Part shown: piece by piece, positions 16,567-23,534 of the stretch
How positions within the stretch are numbered: position 1 is the first letter of the stretch
How the letters are laid out: each line of letters starts with the position of its first letter
Assembly: GCA_049509915.1 (NCBI GenBank)
Contig: JBEKZL010000097.1
Span: 1-23,534, forward strand
Direction: 5' to 3'
Source of the DNA: JBEKYD01 sp049509915
GTDB taxonomy: Bacteria > Acidobacteriota > Terriglobia > Bryobacterales > Bryobacteraceae
Length of the DNA: 23,534 bases
Position numbers and translations under genes: made by a program
Notes under the pieces: generated by a model
Seen by the model: only the letters and a program-made list of their open reading frames with translations
Databases searched by the model: none
What the model was told of the DNA's origin: nothing

Positions 16567-19500
16567 CTAGGTCGGCATCGGCCCGGAAAGAAGCTCGTCA
16601 CTCCCGCCGGAACCGCGCAACCGGCCGACCCACGCCGCGGCCCGTCCGAAGTACAAATAGATAACCGGCGTAGTGAAAAGCGTCAGCACCTGGCTGACCA
16701 GCAGTCCGCCGATAATGCAGATGCCGAGCGGTTGCCGCAGCTCCGAACCCACCCCGCTGCCGAAGGCCAGCGGAACGGCGCCCAGCAGCGCGGCCATCGT
16801 CGTCATCATGATCGGACGGAAGCGCAGCAGGCACGCCTGGTAGATCGCTTCCTCCGGCGATTTCCCTTCCTTGCGCTCCGCTTCAAGCGCAAAATCGATC
16901 ATCATGATGGCGTTTTTCTTCACGATGCCGATCAGAAGAATGATGCCGATCAGCGCAATGACATCCAGATCCTTCTTGAAAACAATCAGCGCCAGCAGCG
17001 CGCCGACTCCCGCCGATGGAAGCGTGGAGAGAATTGTAATGGGATGGATAAAGCTCTCGTACAGGATGCCGAGAACGAGGTACACGGTAACGGTGGCAGC
17101 CAGGATCAGGATCAATTCGTTTGACAGCGACGACTCGAAAGCATGGGCCGTTCCCTGGAAGGTGGGCTCGATGCTGGCCGGCATACCCACCTGTTGGGTG
17201 ACCTGCTTGATATGATCCACCGCCGCGCCGAGCGACGCCCCCGGAGCCAGGTTGAACGAAAGCGTGACGACCGGAAACTGGCTCTGATGGTTAATCTCGA
17301 TGGGAGACGGAATCGTATACGCCCGGATCAGCGTCGGCAGCGGAGCCGGAGCGAGCGCGGCTGCGCCGGTCAGAGCGGTGTTGGTGCCGGCCAGTGCAAT
17401 GGTCGTGGCCAGATTGGCCGACGCCGACCCGATGGGCACGTACATCTCGTTCAGGGACGCCACATCCCGCTGAAAGCGGGGCGCCACTTCGAGAATCACA
17501 TGGAACTGGTTGGTCTGCGTGTAGATCGTCGATACTTGCCTTTGGCCGAAGGCGTCGTAGAGGGCGTCGTCGATGTTCTGGGGAGTGATGCCCAACCGGC
17601 CCGCCGTATCGCGATCGATATCGACGAGCAACCCCAAGCCGTTATTCTGCTGATCGCTCGCCACGTCGCGCAGTTCCGGTAGCCGCTTCATCCGTTCCAC
17701 TAAGCGCGGAACCCACCGGTCCAGCAGCGCTTTGTCGGGCGCGTCGAGGGAATATTGGTATTGCGTCCGGCTGATCCGGTCCTCCACCGTCAGGTCCTGG
17801 ATCGGCTGCATGAAAAGCTCGATGCCGGGGACCTGTTCGACCTTCGGTTGCAGCCGCCGGATCACGTCGCCGGCGGAGACGCCGGCGCGTTCTTCGAGCG
17901 GCTTCAGAGTGATTTGGATACGGCCGCTGTTCATGGTCGCGTTCACGCCATCGGCGCCGATGAACGAGGTCAGATTTTCCACCGCCGGATCCTGGCGGAT
18001 GACCTCGACCAGTTCCTGCTGCCGCCTGGACATGGCCGGAAACGACACCGTCTCGGGCGCCTGCGAAATGCCCAGAATGGCGCCGGTATCCTGCACGGGG
18101 AAAAACCCTTTCGGCACGATGATGTAAAGGTAGATCGTGAGGCCCAGCGTGCCGATCGCGACCAGCAGAGTCAGGGGTTGATGACGCAGCACCACCCGCA
18201 CCATCCTGCCGTATCCCTCGATGGTCTTGACGAAGCACCACTCCGACCAGCGGTACATGGCCCCCTGGTCGGCTTCCGGGTGGTGCCGCAGAATCCGAGC
18301 CGACATCATGGGTGTGAGCGTGAGGGAGACAAACGCGGAAAAGATGATCGTGACCGCCAGAGTCACCGCGAATTCGCGAAACAGCCGGCCCACAATGTCC
18401 GCCATGAACAGCAGCGGAATCAGCACCGCGATCAGCGAAACAGTCAACGAAACGATGGTGAATCCGATCTCGGCCGATCCCTTCAGCGCGGCTTGCATGG
18501 CCGGCTCGCCCATCTCGATATAGCGCGAGATGTTCTCGATCATGACGATCGCGTCGTCCACTACAAACCCGGTCGAAATCGTCAGCGCCATCAGCGAGAG
18601 GTTGTCCAGGCTGTACCCCAGCAAGTACATCACGGCGAACGTGCCGATGAGCGAAAGCGGCACGGCGATACCCGGTATGATGGTGGCCGGAGCGTTGCGC
18701 AGGAACACAAAGATGACCATCACCACCAGCACGGTGGTGAGCATCAATTCGAATTCGACATCCCGCACCGATGCCCGGATGGTCGTGGTCCGGTCCGTGA
18801 CCACCTGCACGCGGATGCCTTCCGGCAGGGACGCTTCGATCTGGGGAAGGATTGCCTGAACGGTATCGACGACGTTAATGATATTGGTCCCGGGCTGGCG
18901 CTGAATATTGAGAACGATGGCCGGAGCGGCGTTGACCCAGGCGGCCAGCTTGGTGTTTTCCGCGCCGTCGATGACCGTGGCGACATCTCGTATCCGCACC
19001 GGCGCCCCGTTTCGGTAAGCGACGATGATCGGCCCGTACTGGGCGCCGGCCGAGAGATTGTCGTTGTCGTTTATCGTCCATGCCTGGTCCGGTCCGTCGA
19101 AACTGCCCTTCGCCTGATTCACGTTGGCGCTGGCGAGAGCCGTTCGCAGCGCCTCGAGACTCAGCCCATAGCTGGCCAGCGCGGTGGGATTGGCCTGCAC
19201 CCGTACGGCCGGACGCTGCCCTCCGCTGATGCTCACCAGGCCCACGCCCTTGAGTTGGGAGATTCTCTGCGCCATGCGCGTTTCCGCCAGCTCTTCGACT
19301 TTCGGCAGCGGCACGGTCGATGAGGTGATGGCCAGCGTCAGAATCGGCGCGTCGGCGGGATTCGTCTTGCTGTAAATGGGAGGAAACGGGAGATTGGTGG
19401 GCAGAAAAGTCGTGGCTGCGTTGATGGCCGCCTGCACTTCCTGCTCGGCAATGTCGATCGAGAGATCGAGCGAAAACTGTAGCGTGATCAGCGAACTGCT

Positions 19501-19758
19501 GAAAGAGCTGATCGACGTCATCTGCGTCAGCCCAGGCACCTGGCCGAACTGTTTCTCGAGCGGCGCGGTGATCGAAGACGTCACTACCTCCGGGCTCGCG
19601 CCCGGGTAAAACGTCTGGATTTGAATCGTCGGATAATCCACCTGCGGCAGCGCCGAAACCGGCAGTTGCCGGAAAGCGGTCAGGCCGACCAAGACCACGC
19701 CGGCCATCAACAGCGATGTTGCCACCGGCCTGAGGATGAACGTTCGGGAGGGACTCAC
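16567..19758 (-). CDS. mdtB: RND multidrug efflux pump subunit, MdtB-like
   Basis: Second HAE1-type RND transporter of the operon, 1063 residues. Segments such as LPVSALPQVDYPTIQ (32-46), AEQEVQAAINAAT (104-116) and GGQRPAVRV (179-187) match MdtB. Proton-relay residues are D401-D402, the Lys of GIVKKNAI (about 945) and the Arg of LLRFRPIMM (about 980). The start is GTG at 19758. It overlaps the adaptor's TGA by GTGA, with GGAGG inside the adaptor gene as ribosome site. Residues about 778-812, just before the INHQSQFP segment, form an Ala/Thr-rich stretch roughly 25 residues longer than in E. coli MdtB from memory. Confidence 0.93.
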   Translation of the reverse strand: MSPSRTFILRPVATSLLMAGVVLVGLTAFRQLPVSALPQVDYPTIQIQTFYPGASPEVVTSSITAPLEKQFGQVPGLTQMTSISSFSSSLITLQFSLDLSIDIAEQEVQAAINAATTFLPTNLPFPPIYSKTNPADAPILTLAITSSTVPLPKVEELAETRMAQRISQLKGVGLVSISGGQRPAVRVQANPTALASYGLSLEALRTALASANVNQAKGSFDGPDQAWTINDNDNLSAGAQYGPIIVAYRNGAPVRIRDVATVIDGAENTKLAAWVNAAPAIVLNIQRQPGTNIINVVDTVQAILPQIEASLPEGIRVQVVTDRTTTIRASVRDVEFELMLTTVLVVMVIFVFLRNAPATIIPGIAVPLSLIGTFAVMYLLGYSLDNLSLMALTISTGFVVDDAIVMIENISRYIEMGEPAMQAALKGSAEIGFTIVSLTVSLIAVLIPLLFMADIVGRLFREFAVTLAVTIIFSAFVSLTLTPMMSARILRHHPEADQGAMYRWSEWCFVKTIEGYGRMVRVVLRHQPLTLLVAIGTLGLTIYLYIIVPKGFFPVQDTGAILGISQAPETVSFPAMSRRQQELVEVIRQDPAVENLTSFIGADGVNATMNSGRIQITLKPLEERAGVSAGDVIRRLQPKVEQVPGIELFMQPIQDLTVEDRISRTQYQYSLDAPDKALLDRWVPRLVERMKRLPELRDVASDQQNNGLGLLVDIDRDTAGRLGITPQNIDDALYDAFGQRQVSTIYTQTNQFHVILEVAPRFQRDVASLNEMYVPIGSASANLATTIALAGTNTALTGAAALAPAPLPTLIRAYTIPSPIEINHQSQFPVVTLSFNLAPGASLGAAVDHIKQVTQQVGMPASIEPTFQGTAHAFESSLSNELILILAATVTVYLVLGILYESFIHPITILSTLPSAGVGALLALIVFKKDLDVIALIGIILLIGIVKKNAIMMIDFALEAERKEGKSPEEAIYQACLLRFRPIMMTTMAALLGAVPLAFGSGVGSELRQPLGICIIGGLLVSQVLTLFTTPVIYLYFGRAAAWVGRLRGSGGSDELLSGPMPT

Positions 19759-21125
19759 CGACCGGCGCCTCCGCTCTGGCCCTTTTTGAAGTTACCGCCT
19801 TTCTTGGATCCGCCCCTGCCGCGCCGTCCGCCTCCGCCACCGCCACCGGCGTCGAAGCCCGCCGGGTTGTCCAACTCTCCCGCTTTCCGTACCCTGACCG
19901 CGGCGCCTTCCACCAGCCTGTCGGTCCCATCCACCACCACCCGGTCCCCATCCGAAATACCGCTGAGAATATCGGCATCGGTCGCGGTGGTGATGCCCAC
20001 GTGGACCGGCTTCAGGTGCACCGTGGAATCGTCATCCACAACATAGACAAAGGTGCCCTGCTGGCCATTTTGAACGGCTACGTTGGGAACCACCAGTTGA
20101 TTGCCCAGCGTGTCCACCAGCAGGCGGATGTTGACGAATTGCTGAGGGAAGAGGGCATTGTCTTTGTTGGGGAAAACGGCCTTCAGCTTGGATGTGCCGG
20201 TGGTATTGTCGATCTGGTTGTCGAGGGTCACCAGCGTCCCGGATGCCAGCTTTTGGGAATTGTCGCGGTTATAGGCATCCGCCGGCAGATGCGCGCCCGC
20301 CCGCAGCTTCTTTGTGACCGCGGGAAGGCTGTCTTCGGGGATGGTAAACAGCACGGCTATCGGCTGGAGCTGGGTGATCGTAATCATGCCGTTCGTGTCG
20401 GCGGCATGGACGATGTTGCCGGGATCCACCAGGCGCAAACCTACAACCCCGGTAATCGGGGCTGTGATTTTGGAATAAACCAGCTGCAGTTTCGCGTTGT
20501 CGATGGCGGCTTGATCCTGCTTGATGGTGGCTTCGTACTGCGCCACCAGCGCCACCTGCGTATCCAGTTGCTGGCTCGGAATGGCGTCCGTCTTCACCAA
20601 TTGCTTATAACGGTCGAGATCCAACTTGGCGTTGGCCAACAGAGCCTGGTCGTGCGCCAGCGTAGCTTGCGCAAGATCGAGTTGAACCTGATACGGCCGC
20701 GGGTCGATCTCGATCAGGACTTGGCCTTCCTTAACTAAATCGCCTTCGTTGAAATCCACCTTCACCAACTGGCCGTCGACGCGCGATTTGACCGTGACGG
20801 TGTAGAACGGACTCACGTTGCCCAGCCCGTTCAGATAGACCGGGATGCTGGAGCGGGCAACCTTCGTCACCACCACCGGCACCGGGCCCAGAGACGCGCC
20901 GCGCCCGCCGCCAAAACCACCCCCGCCGCCCTGCCCTTTACGGGTGTTGCCCGGCCGTCCGGCTTGCCAGACCGCGTAGCCGGCGACGCCCGCGACGATC
21001 AGTAGGAAAACAACCCAGATCAGTCCACGTCTCTTTGGTTTTCCGGAGCTTGGCGGTGTGGGTCCATGTGGGCCGGGTTGATGCACTTCCGGCAGCGATT
21101 CCGAGGTTTTTGGGCTAGTTGTCAT
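19755..21125 (-). CDS. mdtA: RND efflux periplasmic adaptor subunit, MdtA-like
   Basis: Membrane-fusion protein linking the inner-membrane pumps to the outer-membrane channel, 456 residues from ATG at 21125. Order: cytoplasmic N-terminus 1-33, one membrane anchor 34-53, Gly-rich linker 64-77, first beta and lipoyl half (VKSRVDGQLVKVDFNEGDLVKEGQVLIEIDPRPY, 112-145), helical hairpin about 146-215, second lipoyl half (SKITAPITGVVG, 218-229), then beta-barrel and membrane-proximal domains. The last 30 or so residues are a Gly/Arg/Lys-rich low-complexity tail, unusual for the family. It is the first gene of the operon. The next gene starts inside its stop codon. Confidence 0.93.
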   Translation of the reverse strand: MTTSPKTSESLPEVHQPGPHGPTPPSSGKPKRRGLIWVVFLLIVAGVAGYAVWQAGRPGNTRKGQGGGGGFGGGRGASLGPVPVVVTKVARSSIPVYLNGLGNVSPFYTVTVKSRVDGQLVKVDFNEGDLVKEGQVLIEIDPRPYQVQLDLAQATLAHDQALLANAKLDLDRYKQLVKTDAIPSQQLDTQVALVAQYEATIKQDQAAIDNAKLQLVYSKITAPITGVVGLRLVDPGNIVHAADTNGMITITQLQPIAVLFTIPEDSLPAVTKKLRAGAHLPADAYNRDNSQKLASGTLVTLDNQIDNTTGTSKLKAVFPNKDNALFPQQFVNIRLLVDTLGNQLVVPNVAVQNGQQGTFVYVVDDDSTVHLKPVHVGITTATDADILSGISDGDRVVVDGTDRLVEGAAVRVRKAGELDNPAGFDAGGGGGGGRRGRGGSKKGGNFKKGQSGGAGR

Positions 21126-21172
21126 TCAAACGCCTGTTAGAGGGGTGCAAACCACTACATTATGACGAAATC

Positions 21173-21203
21173 AAAAGCCCCCAGGTAACACGTTCCAAGG
21201 GGC
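21173..21203 (-). terminator. Possible terminator between the small secreted protein and the efflux operon
   Basis: On the minus strand GCCCC (21203-21199) pairs with GGGGC (21181-21177). The inner segments GG/CC and AC/GT can also pair, and TTTT follows (21176-21173), then GATTT. It lies about 100 nt after the stop of the upstream minus-strand gene and before the adaptor start at 21125. The stem is imperfect, so this is a tentative call. Confidence 0.35.
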
Positions 21204-21252
21204 GTTTTGCGCGTGGCGGGGAGCCCGTGGGGTCCGTTTACGGTGCGCCCTC

Positions 21253-21269
21253 CGGCCGGGGTCCGGCCG
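21253..21269. repeat. Short GC-rich hairpin
   Basis: CGGCCGG and CCGGCCG are perfect 7-bp arms around a GGT loop, 38 nt after the stop of the minus-strand gene ending at 21307. No T-run follows on either strand. Confidence 0.5.
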
Positions 21270-21306
21270 CGTGCCCACCAGCCCGAAACCTAAGCCGGAG
21301 CGCCGC

Positions 21307-21822
21307 TCAATGGGCCGTCTCGGCGGCACGGCACTGGTCGTTGTTGATGAAGATGTCCCGGATGGAGCTCCGCATAAGCCTAACTTGAGTACCGTTCCCC
21401 CGGCTGACCCAATTGGCGATTGCTTTCACGGGCGCCCAGCCGTTGCGCTTCGCTTTTTCACCGTTCGCTCGACTGACCCAGATGTGCTTGGCGTCAAAGC
21501 TGATCGGCACGCTCTGGCCAGGCGCGATCCACCCGGCCCAGGCGCGGTGAACACCGGTTAAGTAGTTCTTGGATTCATCCCGCCAGTTCAGAACCGGAGT
21601 TTTTTGATAGCCTACCAGAATCTTATTGTCGGTCTCGAAGCAATAATAATAGTCGCTTGCTCCAAACAGGCAATTCGCGCAAAGAAACTCGGCGCGATCG
21701 AGCAACTGCGCTTGGACCTGCTGCCGGTCGGCCGACGCTCCGAAAGAGACTGACGCAGCCAGGGAAGCGGCCACGCAAACTGACTTCCGGATGACGGAGC
21801 GGACACAGGAATACAAAGTCAT
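21307..21822 (-). CDS. Small secreted Cys-containing protein of unknown function
   Basis: I do not recognise a named domain. It is 171 residues from ATG at 21822. The 26 in-frame codons upstream precede the signal peptide and lack support. The N-terminal segment (VIRKSVCVAASLAASVSFGASA) is a Sec signal ending near residue 31. The mature part has a cluster C-x2-C-x8-C (CANC...YYYC), a run of three Tyr, a Trp-rich middle (NWRDESKNYLTGVHRAWAGW) and a fourth Cys near the C-terminus (NNDQC). Four cysteines fit two disulfides in an exported protein; a metal site is the alternative. It is transcribed in the same direction as the efflux operon, but a possible terminator lies between them. Confidence 0.75.
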   Translation of the reverse strand: MTLYSCVRSVIRKSVCVAASLAASVSFGASADRQQVQAQLLDRAEFLCANCLFGASDYYYCFETDNKILVGYQKTPVLNWRDESKNYLTGVHRAWAGWIAPGQSVPISFDAKHIWVSRANGEKAKRNGWAPVKAIANWVSRGNGTQVRLMRSSIRDIFINNDQCRAAETAH

Positions 21823-22004
21823 TGCTTCAATCTTACCCTGTTGCCGCGCGAACCGGCAACACTCAAGCCTAACCGACTTCTGGAGGTCCGTTGCGTACAA
21901 CCGCTACGTGACGGTCGCGGCTCGGTAAGTGACTGCAAACCTACCCCACCTAAAGTGCTAAAATCCCCAGGTCGATTGAGCGCCCAACACTCATATCAAC
22001 CACA

Positions 22005-22046
22005 GACCTGGGACAGACCACCGTTTTTCGTGGTCTGTCCCAGGTC
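22005..22046 (+). repeat. Hairpin element copy 1 (17-bp perfect arms)
   Basis: GACCTGGGACAGACCAC (22005-22021) and its exact reverse complement (22030-22046) flank the 8-nt loop CGTTTTTC. It is related to the element at 22064-22097 on the opposite strand: both contain GGGACAGAC, CGTTTTTCGT and TCTGTC in the same order. It resembles REP-type extragenic palindromes. A terminator is possible, but there is no T-run after the stem. Confidence 0.8.
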
Positions 22047-22063
22047 GCGCCAAGCCCCAACGG

Positions 22064-22097
22064 CACGACAGACGACGAAAAACGAATCGTCTGTCCC
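22064..22097 (-). repeat. Hairpin element copy 2, inverted relative to copy 1
   Basis: On the minus strand GGGACAGACGA (22097-22087), then TTCGTTTTTCG, then TCGTCTGTCGTG. The arms ACAGACGA and TCGTCTGT pair perfectly over 8 bp around an 11-nt loop. Against copy 1, the stem differs at a position where both strands change together (C-G to G-C), so pairing is kept. It lies about 30 nt past the ThuA stop and could also act as that gene's 3' hairpin. Confidence 0.75.
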
Positions 22098-22126
22098 ACC
22101 CCGGTCACACTGTATCGTTGTATCGT

Positions 22127-23095
22127 TTATCGTCCACCACCGGCGGTGGGCGGTCCCGCGGGCACTCCCAACGGCAATCCCCCCCTGCCTGCGGGGCGGG
22201 CGGGAGGCACATAGTCTATCATCTCGTCGACCGGCTTCTTCCCGGCCCACGCGATGCCGCGGAGTAATGTCCGCTGAATTTGGTAATTGGCGAAGTTCGC
22301 GTAGGTATGGCCTTGCATCCACACGAACGCGCGGGCCGGCTGACCGCCCGGGAGAGTGTGTTCGTAAGTCCAGATCTGCGGCACGATTTCGCCCTTGTGC
22401 TCGCCGGCGAACGAGGTCGGAGGGATAGCCACGTTTGCCAGCACGTGGATCTCGGGATCTTTCGCCCACGTCATCTTGAAGAAGGACTCATCCCAAATCG
22501 TGAAGTCGGACATGTCCTTCATGATGGGGTTCGATTTGTCCACGACCGCGTACTGGATGGGCGCCTCCCAACTGTAGTTCACTTCGCCGTGTTTCTTTCC
22601 GCCCCCGAGCAGCGACGCCATGTAGGCGGGATCGGGACCGCATAGGGAGTCATGAAGATTGACCAGGCCGCCGCCGCGTTTGACGTATGCCTCGAGTACG
22701 GCCTTGTCGCTGTCGCCGATAAAACCTGCATCGCCTTTATAGATTATGACGACGTCGGTATGTTCCAGATCGGCCGCGCGGGGGAAATGCAAGGACCCAT
22801 CGACCACGGCCCCGTGCTCGGTCAGAATCTTGCTCCAGTCGGCCAGGAACTGCGGGTAATCGTGCTGGCCGACGGAATGGGACTTGAGCCCTCCCCAGAT
22901 ATAAATATGCATTCCATTGGGGTTCTGGCCCTGCGGTGGAGGAGCGCCCCGACCGCCTCTGGATTGCGCCGAGGCCGTCCCTCCCAGGAACAACAGGAAT
23001 ATAGCTGCGAGTACGGGTATTAAACGTAGGACACTTACTCTTGGAAGTTGGCGGTCAGTCCCGCCCGATACAGTGGAACATCGTCTGCTTATCAC
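22127..23095 (-). CDS. Secreted ThuA-domain protein
   Basis: ThuA (trehalose utilisation, class I glutamine amidotransferase-like fold) protein of 322 residues, exported. The start is GTG at 23095, supported by AGGTGG 6 nt upstream. The signal core is LRLIPVLAAIFLLFLGGTASAQ (about 24-45) after a long polar N-terminus. The ThuA domain covers about 60-285: HIYIWGGLKSHSVGQHDYPQFLADWSKIL, then VVIIYKGDAG, GGGLVNLHDS (the loop at the family's active-site region), HGEVNYSW, and FTIWDESFFKMTW. The C-terminal 25 or so residues are Pro/Gly-rich. In this superfamily ThuA acts in a keto-sugar route of trehalose metabolism, but the biochemical role of exported forms is not settled. It may serve sugar processing with the redox and isomerase genes at 9190-11267, which is inference. 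Confidence 0.87.
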   Translation of the reverse strand: MISRRCSTVSGGTDRQLPRVSVLRLIPVLAAIFLLFLGGTASAQSRGGRGAPPPQGQNPNGMHIYIWGGLKSHSVGQHDYPQFLADWSKILTEHGAVVDGSLHFPRAADLEHTDVVIIYKGDAGFIGDSDKAVLEAYVKRGGGLVNLHDSLCGPDPAYMASLLGGGKKHGEVNYSWEAPIQYAVVDKSNPIMKDMSDFTIWDESFFKMTWAKDPEIHVLANVAIPPTSFAGEHKGEIVPQIWTYEHTLPGGQPARAFVWMQGHTYANFANYQIQRTLLRGIAWAGKKPVDEMIDYVPPARPAGRGGLPLGVPAGPPTAGGGR

Positions 23096-23398
23096 AAGTC
23101 ACCACCTAGTCTTTTCTTTATTGGTTGTTACGGGCCTTTGAGTCACCCTGGTGCCGCATGATTGCCGGCTCAAACCAGGTATCCCGCCGAGGATCGTCCG
23201 TGGCGGGAACGCCGTCGCTATTGGCCGCCCTATCCGTCAGATCGTCTTTCCTTCCGCATCCTTCTGGCGCAGGCGGAGATTTCGGCTGATGCGGATGAAA
23301 AATTCAGCGTGCCGGCCGTGCGGCGCGCACATTCGACGTTAAACAACGTTCCGCACCCTTGAGACCGGCAATGGTATCGAAGTGCAAGCGGGGTTGTC
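23096..23398. other. Intergenic region without recognisable gene
   Basis: Part of a 412-bp spacer upstream of both the ThuA gene (minus) and the edge gene (plus). The open frames here (60-70 codons) are Arg-rich, have no ribosome sites and resemble nothing I know. A short ACGTT-AAAC-AACGT inverted repeat lies near 23337-23350. I see no clear promoter for the ThuA gene. Confidence 0.5.
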
Positions 23399-23450
23399 AA
23401 TTGGCCCGCCCATGTGGGGTGCGCGACCCACAAGTCGAGCGCGGGCAATT
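23399..23450. repeat. Nested inverted repeat upstream of the edge gene
   Basis: AATT-G-GCCCGC (23399-23409) pairs with GCGGGC-AATT (23441-23450), a 10-bp stem with one bulged G. Inside it GTGGG (23414-23418) pairs with CCCAC (23427-23431). A TGCTTTTT stretch follows at 23451-23458. It could be an extragenic palindrome or a terminator-like structure insulating the next promoter. Confidence 0.5.
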
Positions 23451-23465
23451 TGCTTTTTGGGGCGC

Positions 23466-23496
23466 TATAATCCTAACGTATGCATACGTTAGGATT
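23466..23496 (+). promoter_or_regulatory. -10 box fused to a 28-bp perfect palindrome (likely operator)
   Basis: A perfect TATAAT (23466-23471) overlaps the left end of a perfect 28-bp palindrome (23469-23496) whose half-site is AATCCTAACGTATG. The expected transcription start, near 23478, falls inside it, so a bound dimer would block initiation. GGGGCGC and GCGCCCC (23459-23465, 23501-23507) form outer arms with a one-base offset. No good -35 is present. Autoregulation by the edge gene is a guess. Confidence 0.7.
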
Positions 23497-23507
23497 GGAG
23501 GCGCCCC

Positions 23508-23534
23508 TTGTCTGACTCCCTCGCCGCTCTCGAA
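23508..23534 (+). CDS. 5' fragment of an unidentified gene
   Basis: Nine codons (MSDSLAALE) from TTG at 23508, with GGAGG at 23497-23501 and a 6-nt spacing, running off the right edge. Promoter, palindrome and ribosome site are all placed correctly for this start. A small transcriptional regulator controlling itself would fit the palindrome, but nine residues cannot identify a family. Confidence 0.5.

Larger units (their letters stand above)
21823..22126. other. Intergenic region with paired hairpins
   Basis: This 304-bp stretch between two minus-strand genes has no credible gene. It holds the 15-mer CGGTCGCGGCTCGGT (21912-21926), also present at 9084-9098 in another spacer. It also holds the two inverted hairpin elements at 22005-22046 and 22064-22097, and a tandem GTATCGTT/GTATCGTT near 22113-22127 at the end of the ThuA gene. 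Confidence 0.6.

Noticed and set aside
17755..19323. 522-codon plus-strand open frame opposite the MdtB-like gene
   Set aside because: Asp/His/Arg-rich low-complexity antisense translation of membrane-protein codons; the minus strand encodes a full RND pump.
19800..19860. Dense CCGCC/CCACC triplet-like repeats
   Set aside because: They simply encode the Gly-rich tail of the MdtA-like adaptor; not a separate repeat array.

Overview
The window is GC-rich, dense in Tat/Sec-exported enzymes, and carries short intergenic palindromes. These traits and the enzyme families suggest a soil Acidobacteriota of the Bryobacterales/Solibacter type. That placement is inference: there is no rRNA or other phylogenetic marker here. 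I found no tRNA, rRNA, CRISPR array, transposase or phage gene.

Left third (1-8341), plant-polysaccharide and sugar metabolism. A Tat-exported aldo/keto reductase with a C-terminal 4Fe-4S motif (minus strand, cut by the window edge) diverges from a secreted GH51 alpha-L-arabinofuranosidase. The GH51 gene is followed at once by a URO-D-fold protein carrying the HxC...C zinc signature of cobamide-type methyltransferases. Convergent to these are two coupled minus-strand genes: a Tat-exported GH127-type beta-L-arabinofuranosidase and a secreted DUF5060/DUF4038 glycosidase-like protein. Together they look like a locus for removing L-arabinose or related pentoses from plant cell-wall glycans.

Middle (8381-11764). 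A membrane protein of the CPBP family has lost its catalytic Glu pair. A two-gene operon follows: a Tat-exported Gfo/Idh/MocA dehydrogenase and a Tat-exported sugar-isomerase-like TIM barrel. Then comes a small secreted protein of unknown function behind a good sigma-70-type promoter.

Right-middle (11940-21125). A complete minus-strand RND efflux operon in the order adaptor, MdtB-like pump, MdtC-like pump, outer-membrane lipoprotein. Gene junctions overlap or are 11 nt apart, which fits a two-pump MdtABC/MuxABC-OpmB type tripartite system.

Right end (21307-23534). A small secreted Cys-containing protein, a pair of inverted hairpin elements, and a secreted ThuA-domain protein. At the edge are the first nine codons of a gene whose promoter region contains a perfect 28-bp palindrome.

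No defence or wholly novel system is evident. The best leads are the paired covarying hairpins (22005-22097), the palindromic operator (23469-23496), the QQ variant of the CPBP protein, and the exported redox/isomerase sugar genes, which may form an oxidation-dependent glycoside pathway.
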